Shown in pieces: positions 54,271-62,774 of a stretch of DNA of 64,000 nt (position 1 is its first letter; the number at the start of each line of letters is the position of its first letter). Made by a program: the position numbers and the translations under genes. The stretch comes from Bythopirellula polymerisocia (GTDB lineage Bacteria; Planctomycetota; Planctomycetia; Pirellulales; Lacipirellulaceae). Below the pieces are notes generated by a model, which saw nothing but the letters and a program-made list of their open reading frames with translations, did not search any database and was not told where the DNA came from. The stretch spans positions 1 through 64,000 of the forward strand of contig NZ_SJPS01000006.1 in NCBI RefSeq assembly GCF_007860015.1. Direction: 5' to 3'.

Positions 54271-57200
54271 TTACTTAAGAGATTCTTCGTCGCCGCGGGC
54301 ATCGGATGTCTGCGGTGCGTTGGCTTCGGCCGCAGCTTTTACCATGGGGGCAACTTCGGTTTGCCGTTTGGCAAAGGTATCGAAATTCAACAACAGGTCT
54401 ACTAGCCCCGTCAACTGCTCAATACTGGTGCCTGAAAAAAGGTTTTGAGCGACTCCCCCGAGATGCGGCGCATCGGCATTAAAGGGAATGTTAACAGGCA
54501 TGCCTGTGTAAGGCAGGATTCGTTTCGGATTGGCTACCCAATTGCGAATGTACTCAGGCCGCAAGCGGGGATGCACATTGGCAAGGTTCGGGCCGAAGGT
54601 CGTAGGATCACCCTGCGGGTAAAAGTCCTCCACTGCATGGCACTTCACGCAGTAGTTACCATTGACCACGATATTCATCGCTTCCTGGAATCGCTCTGGA
54701 TGCTCGGCTTCCTGATCTGCAAGGTAACTCCCGCGCTGACTGCGGTTGTACTCATACGGATATTCGGCACCCGATGAAGCAGCGAAGTAATTGACCAAGG
54801 TAGAGGCTTCATCGCTCGACAAGTGGAAATTGGGCATCCGCATTACGACCGCAGGACGAATCTCTGTGGGGTCCATCAAGAAGGCATGCAACCAACCGGG
54901 CTGTACCTTAACGCCTTCTTCCATCAGTGGCGGGGGCAACCAACCCCAGGCTTCGGAGCCTTTGACTTGCGGGTTCGTCTGCTTAGCGTGATCGATCACC
55001 TTCGAAAACAAGTAACGAGTCAGGTCGCCACCCCAGGCCGGGAATGCGTTACCCTCGGCGGGGCCATAACCAGTGCGACTCCCGGGCACCATGGGGTCTT
55101 GAATCCCGACGTTCCAGGCTTCGCCAGCAATAAGTGTGTCTCGCCAAAGTGTAAAGCGATAGTAGGGATCCGACTCATCGTCGTCCTCTTCGATCTGCAA
55201 ACCATCAATGTCAAACCGTTCCGGTTCGCCAGTTTCTTCGTTCATCACCGGCAAGCCATTGAGCGTCGTATGCATCCGCCCGCGCGTATCAACGACGAGT
55301 GATTCAGCAATCTGCTGTTCAGAGAAATGCTTCCCTAGGAATGGATAGTCCTGGACCTCGATCGGAGACTCGAATTCCCCCTCCTGGAAAGCTACCTGCC
55401 ACTGCTCCATCTTCAGCGTATGGCAACCGGCACAATTGAAGCGATCAAGCACCTGGCGACCTGCAATTACTGCAGCTGTGCGGGCATCTGGTTGGAAAAC
55501 AAACTTCTCGGCGGGAGGTTCGCTCACCAATCCGAGTACAAAAGTAATCACCTTCTCACGCTCTGCCTCTGTGAACGGGAATTTTGGCATGCGCAGACGC
55601 TCGTTGTAACCCTTGTTCTTGGTCGTCTTGTAGTCGTAGCTCCGTGGAAACCGAAGCTTTTGCCAAATGAAACCATCGCGAGCATGACTGACCAAGGCCT
55701 GGAGATAGTAGCTGATGCCATCTTCCACATAGTCGCCCGGATTAAGGTGGCCATGGCCCCCGGCATGCTCCGCATCGTCCCCATGCGAATTGCCAGCCTG
55801 CTCGTCATGAGACTGATCAATCTTATGCGGATCGCCGGGCCCGGCGAGGAAGGCATGGATATTCTCAAACGCAAGCTTTGAGCTGTCCTTGCGGCCCCAG
55901 TCAGCCAGACCAGTACCAATCGGCTTTGCTTCTTCGTATCCAGGAATATCGTGGCAGCCAAAACAACCGTACTTACTGATTGTGCGGCGGGCAACAAAGT
56001 CTTGTAACTGCTGCGTGCGATTAGCAAAGTTTTTCTTCAACAGCAGCTTCTCATCTGCTTTTAGTTTCGGCTCCAACGAGTCGGGGATGCCATTCTGGAC
56101 AAATTCCTTTGCCCGATCAGCAGGAATGGCATCACTTGAGAGCCACTCTTGAGCCAAATCGGCCAGTGCCGACAACTCTTCATCAGACCAATTGCGAGCG
56201 GGAACGTCTGTAGGTTTCCAATCCGAAGGAGTACCCAGGAGGAAAGCGGCAATGTCCGCCGCGGGATCGGTGATCTTGCCTGTCGGTTGGTTTTGCGCAT
56301 CCTTTTCGACAATTGGATCGAGGTACAGATTAGGCATTTTAGTGCGGGTATTATAACGATGCGGTTGCTTCACCCAACTGTACAACCACAAGGCTCCCTT
56401 CTTGTTGTTCAACTTGGCACCAACCCGTGATAGATCAGGACCTTGATTGGAAGCGATGCCTGTAAAAGCTTCATGCGAATGGCAAGCCAAGCAGCCACGT
56501 GATTCAAAGAGCCATTTGCCACGCTCGGCAGACGCCGCCTCAGTAACCTCTTTCGGAGGAGTGAGGTATGTGAAATCGGAACTATTCGACAAGAGGTACT
56601 CGCTCATAGCGTGAATTTCCACAGCCTCGAACCGTTTCGTCTTGGCCAATTCCTCAGGATCCTCCTGAAGATGCTCCCACAACCCGAAGAATTGCGGCAT
56701 ACGGGTTGTTGGTCGGAAGTTCGAAGGCAACTTGATCCAGCTGTAAACCCAGTCGAAATCAACTTTCGATTTCAAGTAACGCAGGCTGGGGCCAACCTTG
56801 CGATAGGTCCCGGGGACTTCGACATCTTTCAGGCCGTCGGCAAGCTTGTGCGTCTCGGCAGTCAAACGGGCTTCATTACGAGTTTCGGAACTTGATGCCA
56901 GTTTGGCATCAGACTTAAGCGCATCGAACAATGAATGCCGCGCGCTGTTGTCATCGGGGTGATTTCGTAGTGTCTTGGCCCATGCTTGTTCCTGCTCGTT
57001 CAAGTCGCCATCGCGAAGAAGCTGCGCAGCAACTTCGCTATAGGGAGGTTCGAGCCGCAAGTCGGGACCAACTCGCTTATCGGGTCCGTCGTAGCCATTG
57101 ATCTCATGACAGCCGTAGCAGCCGTATTGCTCGACAAGGGTCCAGCCCTCAACCAACTTTGGTGCAGGGGGTTCGGGGAAGCGTTCGCTCGGTTCCAAGC

Positions 57201-58839
57201 CTCCCTTGTCGTAATGGCACTTGAGACAGTTACTCTCCACAAAGCGTTGGGGCTTCATGGGGAAAATCCAGTGATGGTTGTCAAACCAACCATATTTGCG
57301 GAGCCACTCGTCTTGCTGATCGAAATCATTGGGAGTGTGAGAAGTCCACTTGAATTCCGTACCGCTGCCCTGTCCATCATGGCAAACCGTACAACCCATT
57401 ACCTTCTCGGGATGAGGACTTGAGTCGGTAAGAAACAAATCCAAACGCGGATGCGAGGTAAAAGGGTGATCCAAACCACGACGAATACTTATCTCGGCCG
57501 GTTCGCCCCAACTGACGAGCGTAAGCAGATAGTTGGCAACGGACTCCATATTGTTGACAGGAATTCCGCCGGCGGCCTCGATAATGTCGCCCGATTCCAG
57601 ACCTGCTTGAGCGGCCAAAGTCCCTGGGAGTACATAATGAACGAGGGCATGCTCTCCTTGGCCCACAATAACATCGTTGGTGAGCTCCAGACCGTAGACC
57701 TCCCGAATTCCTTCCCCTTCGGCAGGGGCTTCATCAGGAGTTGCAATTTTTAAAGTTAGGTTGCGCTGCGATTCAGGCAGAGTGGGAAATGCCGGGTCCG
57801 TAGCTGTGCCGGCGGCGGTCGTCGAAATGTCCTGGTGGCAGGTCTTGCAGCGATCAAACCGTGCAGCCTGGGAAAAATTGTAGTTGATCGTCAGATCTGG
57901 TAGCCAAATCTGATCGATTTGCACATTGCCGCTATAAAGCGCATTGAGGATCGGCCAGCGAGTGACCCATTCGCCAAGGCGACTTAACCCAGAGGGCTGG
58001 GTCTTCTGAGCTTGCTCCGAAAGCCGATCGAGCTCCGTCTTCATCGTGCCGCGCTCTTTCAATAGCTCAGTTTTTCGATCATTGATCGAGGCGCGGACTT
58101 CATCGAGACTCATGCGATAGTTGTTGGCAGCGGCGAGATCTGAGGTCAATTCCGCAATCCGCTTGGAGTACTCGTCGATTTTCTCCTGTGCTTCTGTTTT
58201 TTTCTTTTCACTGGCACCCTCGTTGACCATCAGCCCCAACGCACTCACCGAGGCTGTACGGTTAGCCGAGACAAACTTGCGCGTTCCGGCGATGGCCTTC
58301 TCGCGGCGGCGTGCTTCATTGATGTAGTCGGCCATCTCATCAAGTAACTTATCGCGAGCCACAGCGGTAGCCGCTTCAGCTGAAAGCAATTCGTTTGCCT
58401 GCTGCTTATCAGGTTCCTCTTTCAAACTCTCTAGGTCGTCGCGAACCTCGGCTGCTTTTGTGGCGGCTTCATTGACTTTCTGCAACTGGTTGTCCAACGC
58501 TGAAAAATCGGTCTCGGGCAAAGAAAGCCGCTTGTTCTCAGCAGTTACCAAAGATTTGAATTCTTGCACGTCAGCAGGATCAACGGGTTCGCTCTCGGCT
58601 TGCCTCAATTCCTTGTCGAAGTTCTCCAGCTTGGAAGAGTACTGATCAGCGAGCGAATCATGCCGGGCTTGGATGATCCAGGCAGATTTCTTGCGATTCT
58701 CAAGTTGCACGCTTTTCCACTGGCGATTGTGATCCTTGGCCAATAGCCACAACGTAGCAATCGTCATCACCAGCGCCGTAGCACCGAAGATGATATGCAT
58801 GAGCTTTTGATCGTACCAGGTTTGTTCGCTTGCAGGCAT
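54271..58839 (-). CDS. Giant octaheme cytochrome c with coiled coil and PDZ domain
   Basis: 1522 residues. One N-terminal membrane helix (about 13-34); a long coiled coil (about 45-280); heme 1 CKTCH (331-335); a PDZ domain (about 380-455, with GLESGDIIEAAGG); then CTVCH 483, CLKCH 538, CYGCH 574, CLACH 783, CFGCH 959, CAGCH 1136 and CVKCH 1397, giving eight CxxCH sites. A His-rich patch lies at about 1010-1032. No cytochrome c1 gene is present in the cluster, so this protein is the likely acceptor from the Rieske protein. Heptamers precede the start. Confidence 0.88.
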   Translation of the reverse strand: MPASEQTWYDQKLMHIIFGATALVMTIATLWLLAKDHNRQWKSVQLENRKKSAWIIQARHDSLADQYSSKLENFDKELRQAESEPVDPADVQEFKSLVTAENKRLSLPETDFSALDNQLQKVNEAATKAAEVRDDLESLKEEPDKQQANELLSAEAATAVARDKLLDEMADYINEARRREKAIAGTRKFVSANRTASVSALGLMVNEGASEKKKTEAQEKIDEYSKRIAELTSDLAAANNYRMSLDEVRASINDRKTELLKERGTMKTELDRLSEQAQKTQPSGLSRLGEWVTRWPILNALYSGNVQIDQIWLPDLTINYNFSQAARFDRCKTCHQDISTTAAGTATDPAFPTLPESQRNLTLKIATPDEAPAEGEGIREVYGLELTNDVIVGQGEHALVHYVLPGTLAAQAGLESGDIIEAAGGIPVNNMESVANYLLTLVSWGEPAEISIRRGLDHPFTSHPRLDLFLTDSSPHPEKVMGCTVCHDGQGSGTEFKWTSHTPNDFDQQDEWLRKYGWFDNHHWIFPMKPQRFVESNCLKCHYDKGGLEPSERFPEPPAPKLVEGWTLVEQYGCYGCHEINGYDGPDKRVGPDLRLEPPYSEVAAQLLRDGDLNEQEQAWAKTLRNHPDDNSARHSLFDALKSDAKLASSSETRNEARLTAETHKLADGLKDVEVPGTYRKVGPSLRYLKSKVDFDWVYSWIKLPSNFRPTTRMPQFFGLWEHLQEDPEELAKTKRFEAVEIHAMSEYLLSNSSDFTYLTPPKEVTEAASAERGKWLFESRGCLACHSHEAFTGIASNQGPDLSRVGAKLNNKKGALWLYSWVKQPHRYNTRTKMPNLYLDPIVEKDAQNQPTGKITDPAADIAAFLLGTPSDWKPTDVPARNWSDEELSALADLAQEWLSSDAIPADRAKEFVQNGIPDSLEPKLKADEKLLLKKNFANRTQQLQDFVARRTISKYGCFGCHDIPGYEEAKPIGTGLADWGRKDSSKLAFENIHAFLAGPGDPHKIDQSHDEQAGNSHGDDAEHAGGHGHLNPGDYVEDGISYYLQALVSHARDGFIWQKLRFPRSYDYKTTKNKGYNERLRMPKFPFTEAEREKVITFVLGLVSEPPAEKFVFQPDARTAAVIAGRQVLDRFNCAGCHTLKMEQWQVAFQEGEFESPIEVQDYPFLGKHFSEQQIAESLVVDTRGRMHTTLNGLPVMNEETGEPERFDIDGLQIEEDDDESDPYYRFTLWRDTLIAGEAWNVGIQDPMVPGSRTGYGPAEGNAFPAWGGDLTRYLFSKVIDHAKQTNPQVKGSEAWGWLPPPLMEEGVKVQPGWLHAFLMDPTEIRPAVVMRMPNFHLSSDEASTLVNYFAASSGAEYPYEYNRSQRGSYLADQEAEHPERFQEAMNIVVNGNYCVKCHAVEDFYPQGDPTTFGPNLANVHPRLRPEYIRNWVANPKRILPYTGMPVNIPFNADAPHLGGVAQNLFSGTSIEQLTGLVDLLLNFDTFAKRQTEVAPMVKAAAEANAPQTSDARGDEESLK

Positions 58840-58931
58840 TTTGTAGTTAGTAGTTATTAGGCGCTAGGCGCTGGTCAGAGTCACTCTGTTAGTATTTCTG
58901 ACTAGCGTCTAGATACTAGTGGCTAGCGCCA
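58840..58931 (-). repeat. Heptamers plus imperfect inverted repeat before octaheme gene
   Basis: GTAGTTA, GTAGTTA, TTAGG (58840-58861, no C), then an imperfect inverted repeat from GGCGCTAGGCGCTGGTCAGA (about 58860-58879) to TCTGACTAGCG...GGCTAGCGCC (about 58897-58930). It occupies the gap between cytochrome b C-terminal and octaheme genes. Confidence 0.7.
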
Positions 58932-58935
58932 TTAA

Positions 58936-60360
58936 TTAAAAATTAAAAAAGAACTCCGGAATCGCAATCAAGTATTTCAATTGAAACACCCACCGCAGGA
59001 CCATCTTGATGGGGAGCGATGCCATAAACAACAACAGGTTCGCCATGATCATGAACCGAATGAAGCCCATTCTCTGGTAAAAACCGCGGAAGACTGTTAG
59101 AGCCATAACCGGAGGGAGGGCAATAAAATAACCGAGTACCAGCAGTGTGCCCGGTAACTCGCGGCCAAATAGCAGCGAGAAAAACTGCAAAAACGGATTC
59201 AGAAAAGCCGTCAACCACGCAGGCAGAGGAATCCAGGGCATATCCGAGAAGGACAGCGCACCTGGCAAACTCATATTTAATCCTCGTTGCCAAACATACT
59301 CCGAGAGATTCACGTTGTTGAGCGCTTCTACTTTGTGCGCATCCCAATGCTCGTAAGGCCCAAAAAAGTTCCAGTTTGGTCCGCGCAGGAGAGTTCCCAA
59401 CACGATCAAAGTGATCCACATTTCCAAGAAGCCAAATTGGAATACGATGTAGCTGAACTGACGTTCCTTGATCGTGTAGTAGCCGTTCCCCTTCTTGTTG
59501 AAGTCCAGATAGGGAATCGCCATCAATCCGGCCACGATCATGCTCGGAAGCACAACCCCAGCCATCCAGGGATCGTAATAGACGAGCATTTCCTGCAAAC
59601 CAAGGAAGTACCAAGGGGCCTTCGAAGGGTTAGGGGTCTTAACGCTGCTCGCCGCTTCTTCGAGGGGTGCTGGTAAAGCAATCGCCCAAAAGATCAAGAA
59701 GGCGGTGAGCGCGATCATGCAAATCAATTCGGTGTAGACAAGGTCTGGCCACACGAGAATTTTCTCGTCGTCGAGTTTCTCCAGCGGTGGTTCACCATTG
59801 GCAATCCGCTCGTCATTGATTACGGCCCGATAGGTCGCCAGCCAGGTAAAGAAGGCCAGCAAGAATACAAGCATCACGATGGGAACATTATCTGGCTTCG
59901 CCACAATGTCGTAGAAGTCGGGGTCTGTCATCGACAACCCGAGGAACAACCACATCAGATTCCAGATCGCCCAGGCAATAGCTGGTCGGACGAAAAACCC
60001 TCTAAATAGATAAAGAATGATAAGGACAGCCGACGACCCCACGCTATAGACCACGGGACCAGTACTATTATTAATTGCCTCGCGCAGCCATTCGGGCAGA
60101 GAAGCGATTGATGTATTGCCGCTACCGGCAATCGCAGCCAAGACGGCAAAAACCATGGCAACCAGCAGCCAGACAACTACGTTGGTGATTGCGACCCGCT
60201 TACCACCAATAGAGCCTGGAAGATTGAACCAAGCCTTCGTCTGCCCAGACCGCCAGAGATACAGAGCAGCCAGCCCGTTCATTAAAGCCAGCGCAATGTA
60301 ATAGGGCCCCAAGAACGAGGAGACCAAATCCTGAAACTGAAGTTCCGACAGTCCGTGCAT
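58936..60360 (-). CDS. Cytochrome b C-terminal subunit (subunit-IV-like, extended)
   Basis: 474 residues, about eleven helices, much longer than b6f subunit IV (about 160). An N-terminal group of four to five helices (1-180) precedes the subunit-IV-like part. At the quinol-oxidation site the usual PEWY is APWY (248-251, in KAPWYFLGLQEML). The C-terminal helices extend past the usual end. Follows the b6-like gene on the same strand; a heptamer leader precedes it. Confidence 0.85.
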   Translation of the reverse strand: MHGLSELQFQDLVSSFLGPYYIALALMNGLAALYLWRSGQTKAWFNLPGSIGGKRVAITNVVVWLLVAMVFAVLAAIAGSGNTSIASLPEWLREAINNSTGPVVYSVGSSAVLIILYLFRGFFVRPAIAWAIWNLMWLFLGLSMTDPDFYDIVAKPDNVPIVMLVFLLAFFTWLATYRAVINDERIANGEPPLEKLDDEKILVWPDLVYTELICMIALTAFLIFWAIALPAPLEEAASSVKTPNPSKAPWYFLGLQEMLVYYDPWMAGVVLPSMIVAGLMAIPYLDFNKKGNGYYTIKERQFSYIVFQFGFLEMWITLIVLGTLLRGPNWNFFGPYEHWDAHKVEALNNVNLSEYVWQRGLNMSLPGALSFSDMPWIPLPAWLTAFLNPFLQFFSLLFGRELPGTLLVLGYFIALPPVMALTVFRGFYQRMGFIRFMIMANLLLFMASLPIKMVLRWVFQLKYLIAIPEFFFNF

Positions 60361-60404
60361 GCTTTAGTGGCTAGTGGTTGTTGGTTTGTGGCTAGAGGAG
60401 AGTG
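60361..60404 (-). repeat. 7-bp array before cytochrome b C-terminal gene
   Basis: Top strand units GTGGCTA, GTGGTTG, TTGGTTT, GTGGCTA, GAGGAGA. Ends within six bases of the start codon. No ribosome site. Confidence 0.8.
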
Positions 60405-60451
60405 TCGCGCGGCCATAAACTAGCTGCCCGCCACTCACCACAAGCTCCTCA

Positions 60452-61228
60452 TTACAGCGGCCCGCTGATGCCGCCGTCTTTTCTTACGCGCCAGAAGTGG
60501 ATTGCCAAAAGCAATGCCACTCCGAGCGGGATCGCAATACAGTGCAAAATATAAAATCGGTTGAGCGTTTCCTCACCGACCTCGCGCGCACCTAGTAGCG
60601 CAAAGCGCGCATCAGATGCGTTAGTAATCATGTCTACCCCGCCGAGAGTCAATAGCTGTTGCCCAGGGCCTTCATGCCCTAGGAAGGGAGTTGCCCTGGC
60701 CATATTGGAACCGACTGTAATAGCCCAGACTGCCAGCTGATCCCAAGGAAGCAAATAACCGGTGAAGGACAACAGCAGTGTCAGCAGCAGCAGGAACACA
60801 CCGACAACCCAGTTGAACTCACGTGGAGGCTTATAGCTGCCGGTGAGAAACACGCGGTACATATGTAGCCAGACGGTGATCACCATCGCATGAGCACCCC
60901 AGCGATGGATTTCGCGCAGGATCCCTAACGAATGCACATCGCGGAGCATTTGGATGTCTGTGTACGCCCATTCGACCGTGGGGCGGTAATAGAACATCAG
61001 CAGGACGCCGGTGACTGTTTCCACCAGAAACAAAAAGAAGGTCACACCACCCATACACCAGGTATACGAGAGGGCAATCCCCTGCTTCTTGATCGAGACT
61101 GGATGCAAATGCAAAAAGAAATTCGTCAACATCACCACGATTCGATTCCGGCGATCAACCGGCATCGGGTGACGAAAAATGCTCTTCCAAATCTGCGATT
61201 CGCGAATCGTTTCGCCTAAATCGGGCAT
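60452..61228 (-). CDS. Cytochrome b N-terminal subunit (b6-like)
   Basis: 258 residues, four core helices. Heme b ligands in two helices: [18 protein letters not shown] pattern (His at about 108, 112 and 122) and [11 protein letters not shown]...LAIHFW (about 227-244). [15 protein letters not shown] (about 155) is the cd-loop region. Quinol oxidation by the bc complex, with the C-terminal half on the next gene. Ends in a short [12 protein letters not shown] tail like b6f. Confidence 0.95.
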   Translation of the reverse strand: MPDLGETIRESQIWKSIFRHPMPVDRRNRIVVMLTNFFLHLHPVSIKKQGIALSYTWCMGGVTFFLFLVETVTGVLLMFYYRPTVEWAYTDIQMLRDVHSLGILREIHRWGAHAMVITVWLHMYRVFLTGSYKPPREFNWVVGVFLLLLTLLLSFTGYLLPWDQLAVWAITVGSNMARATPFLGHEGPGQQLLTLGGVDMITNASDARFALLGAREVGEETLNRFYILHCIAIPLGVALLLAIHFWRVRKDGGISGPL

Positions 61229-61250
61229 ATGTGGCTAGTGGTTAGTGGCG
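61229..61250 (-). repeat. 7-bp array before cytochrome b6-like gene
   Basis: Top strand GTGGCTA, GTGGTTA, GTGGCGA, running into the palindrome at 61251-61274. Directly abuts the start codon. Confidence 0.8.
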
Positions 61251-61296
61251 AGCCGGAAACGTAAGCTTCCGGTTGGGTTGTCAATTGTCCGTTAAT
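61251..61296. repeat. Palindromic intergenic element, copy of 46527-46573
   Basis: AGCCGGAAACGTAAGCTTCCGGTT, then GGGTT and heptamers GTTGTCA, ATTGTCC, GTTAATT. Same order of parts as at 46527-46573. Confidence 0.75.
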
Positions 61297-61314
61297 TTGT
61301 ATTCCGCAAGTCTC

Positions 61315-62346
61315 TTAAACTGGAATGAAGGAAGACGGTTCTTCCCACTGTCCCATTTCTTCCTGGAAGGTTTGGCTCTTGTCGATTTCTATCTGCCCGT
61401 CGTCGGCCACGCGGATAGCATAACGCTCCAAGGGACGCGGGGCCGGACCTTCAAAGTTGATGCCGTCTTTGTAGAAACCACTCCCATGGCAGGGACATTT
61501 AAATTTCTGCTCGGCCTCTAACCAGTTCGGGGTGCATCCCAGGTGGGTACAGACCGATTTAAGAGCGAAAATCTCTGGGTGACCGTTAACTTCTGTGTTC
61601 ACCACCCATACACCGAACTGGGCCTTAAACTTGGTTTGCACCTGCCCGGAGGGGAATGCATCGGGAAAACCAACTTTGAATTTGCTCGGCGGCTCACGAC
61701 GCACGTTGGGAAACATAAACTTCAAGGTCGCCAGTGACCAGAGGGCTCCAACGGCTGTCAGAAGCCAAAAACCCATGTTCAAGAAGCCGCGACGTGTTTC
61801 ATCAGCGGGCTCTTTAGGTTTTGCTGCTGCCTTGCCTTTTGCGTAGGCTGGCTTCGCAGGCATGGGAGGGACCACGATCTGCGGCTTGGCCTTCGGAACG
61901 GGATCCGCCTTCTCTTTGGCGGCCGCCTCGGCCTTGGAGGTTGGCCCTGCTTTCGATGATTTTTTCGCGGCAGCCAGAATACTCGCGGTATCGCGGGGTT
62001 CGCTCGGTGACGCTTCAGCTTGCTTCTTCGCGGCGACCGGCTTAGCCTTCTCCGCAGCGGGTTTCGGTGCAGGCTTTTTCTCCGCTGGCTTGGCGGCAGC
62101 AGCTCCACCCCCACCACCACGGGCGGCGGCTAGCATCTCGGCAACGCTCATGCGTCCCCCGTCGGCGGCCTTAGCCGGTGCGGGGTTGCCTGACTTCGGC
62201 TCGGGGGATTTTGCTTGGGTTGGCTCCGCAGCAGCTTCGGCTGGTGGAGCCTCCGCGGGCTCGGCAGAAGACGCACCGTCCCCACCGTCAGCCTTGCGGG
62301 CTGCGGCTAGCATCTCAGCCACAGACATCTTTTTCTTTTCGGCCAT
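61315..62346 (-). CDS. Rieske iron-sulfur protein with repeat-bearing N-terminal extension
   Basis: 343 residues. The 2Fe-2S site is intact: CTHLGC (266-271) and CPCHGSG (284-290). A twin-arginine-like RRGFLN (about 185) precedes the membrane helix (about 189-208). Before it lies about 180 residues of Ala/Pro/Lys-rich sequence with a short motif, MSVAEMLAAAR, at 7-17 and 66-76 and a diverged copy DTASILAAAKK at 119-129. That part is cytoplasmic. First gene of the respiratory block. Confidence 0.94.
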   Translation of the reverse strand: MAEKKKMSVAEMLAAARKADGGDGASSAEPAEAPPAEAAAEPTQAKSPEPKSGNPAPAKAADGGRMSVAEMLAAARGGGGGAAAAKPAEKKPAPKPAAEKAKPVAAKKQAEASPSEPRDTASILAAAKKSSKAGPTSKAEAAAKEKADPVPKAKPQIVVPPMPAKPAYAKGKAAAKPKEPADETRRGFLNMGFWLLTAVGALWSLATLKFMFPNVRREPPSKFKVGFPDAFPSGQVQTKFKAQFGVWVVNTEVNGHPEIFALKSVCTHLGCTPNWLEAEQKFKCPCHGSGFYKDGINFEGPAPRPLERYAIRVADDGQIEIDKSQTFQEEMGQWEEPSSFIPV

Positions 62347-62527
62347 CGCTCAATCCATCCGCACATCAACACCTGTGATCCGTCCCACAGCTCGTCCCTG
62401 CGAAAAATCGCCCGCATCAAGGAATTGATGGAGCCAGGAGCTTTGAGAGAGTTTTACACCTGAGACCACCAGCTGCAAGCCCTTTGTTGATAGGAACTTA
62501 GGACTTTCTGTTGGCACTCAACATAGT

Positions 62528-62545
62528 TTGTGACAATTTTCACAA
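62528..62545. promoter_or_regulatory. CRP/FNR-family-like palindrome
   Basis: TTGTGACAATTTTCACAA, a perfect inverted repeat TTGTGA-N6-TCACAA, matching the CRP half-site TGTGA. It lies between the divergent Rieske and purD genes, just past the proposed -10, so at that promoter it would repress. The regulator is not in the window. Confidence 0.5.
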
Positions 62546-62557
62546 TCTATTTTTGTT

Positions 62558-62586
62558 AGGCTACGATGCCACCTCTTAATTGTCAA
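62558..62586 (-). promoter_or_regulatory. Possible sigma-70-like promoter of the respiratory block
   Basis: -35 TTGACA at 62586-62581 is perfect; -10 TAGCCT at 62563-62558 matches weakly; spacing is 17. It would give a leader of about 200 bases before the Rieske gene. Confidence 0.4.
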
Positions 62587-62774
62587 CCGCCCTTTTTATC
62601 AGAACGTTCACTAACTGCGTAGGGACCAATCCGCAAGAGCGTCCCTGTTGATTGTTGATGCCGCCGCGCTTTGGATATGGAAGCGAGTTACGTGGCCAGT
62701 CAGATTTGGGTAAAATCTCGACTACGATTGTTGCAGGTTAAGCACCAGGGTTGGTCGAGAACAGGGCATTTGAA

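Larger units (their letters stand above)
62347..62774. other. 428-bp divergent regulatory region between Rieske and purD genes
   Basis: Carries promoters in both directions. For the respiratory block a TTGACA (62586-62581) and TAGCCT (62563-62558) are 17 bases apart. A CRP/FNR-like palindrome lies at 62528-62545. Nothing else recognised; no gene. Confidence 0.55.

Noticed and set aside
61862-62428. 188-codon plus-strand Ala/Ser-rich frame
   Set aside because: Mirror of the Ala/Pro/Lys-rich Rieske N-terminus; no independent support.
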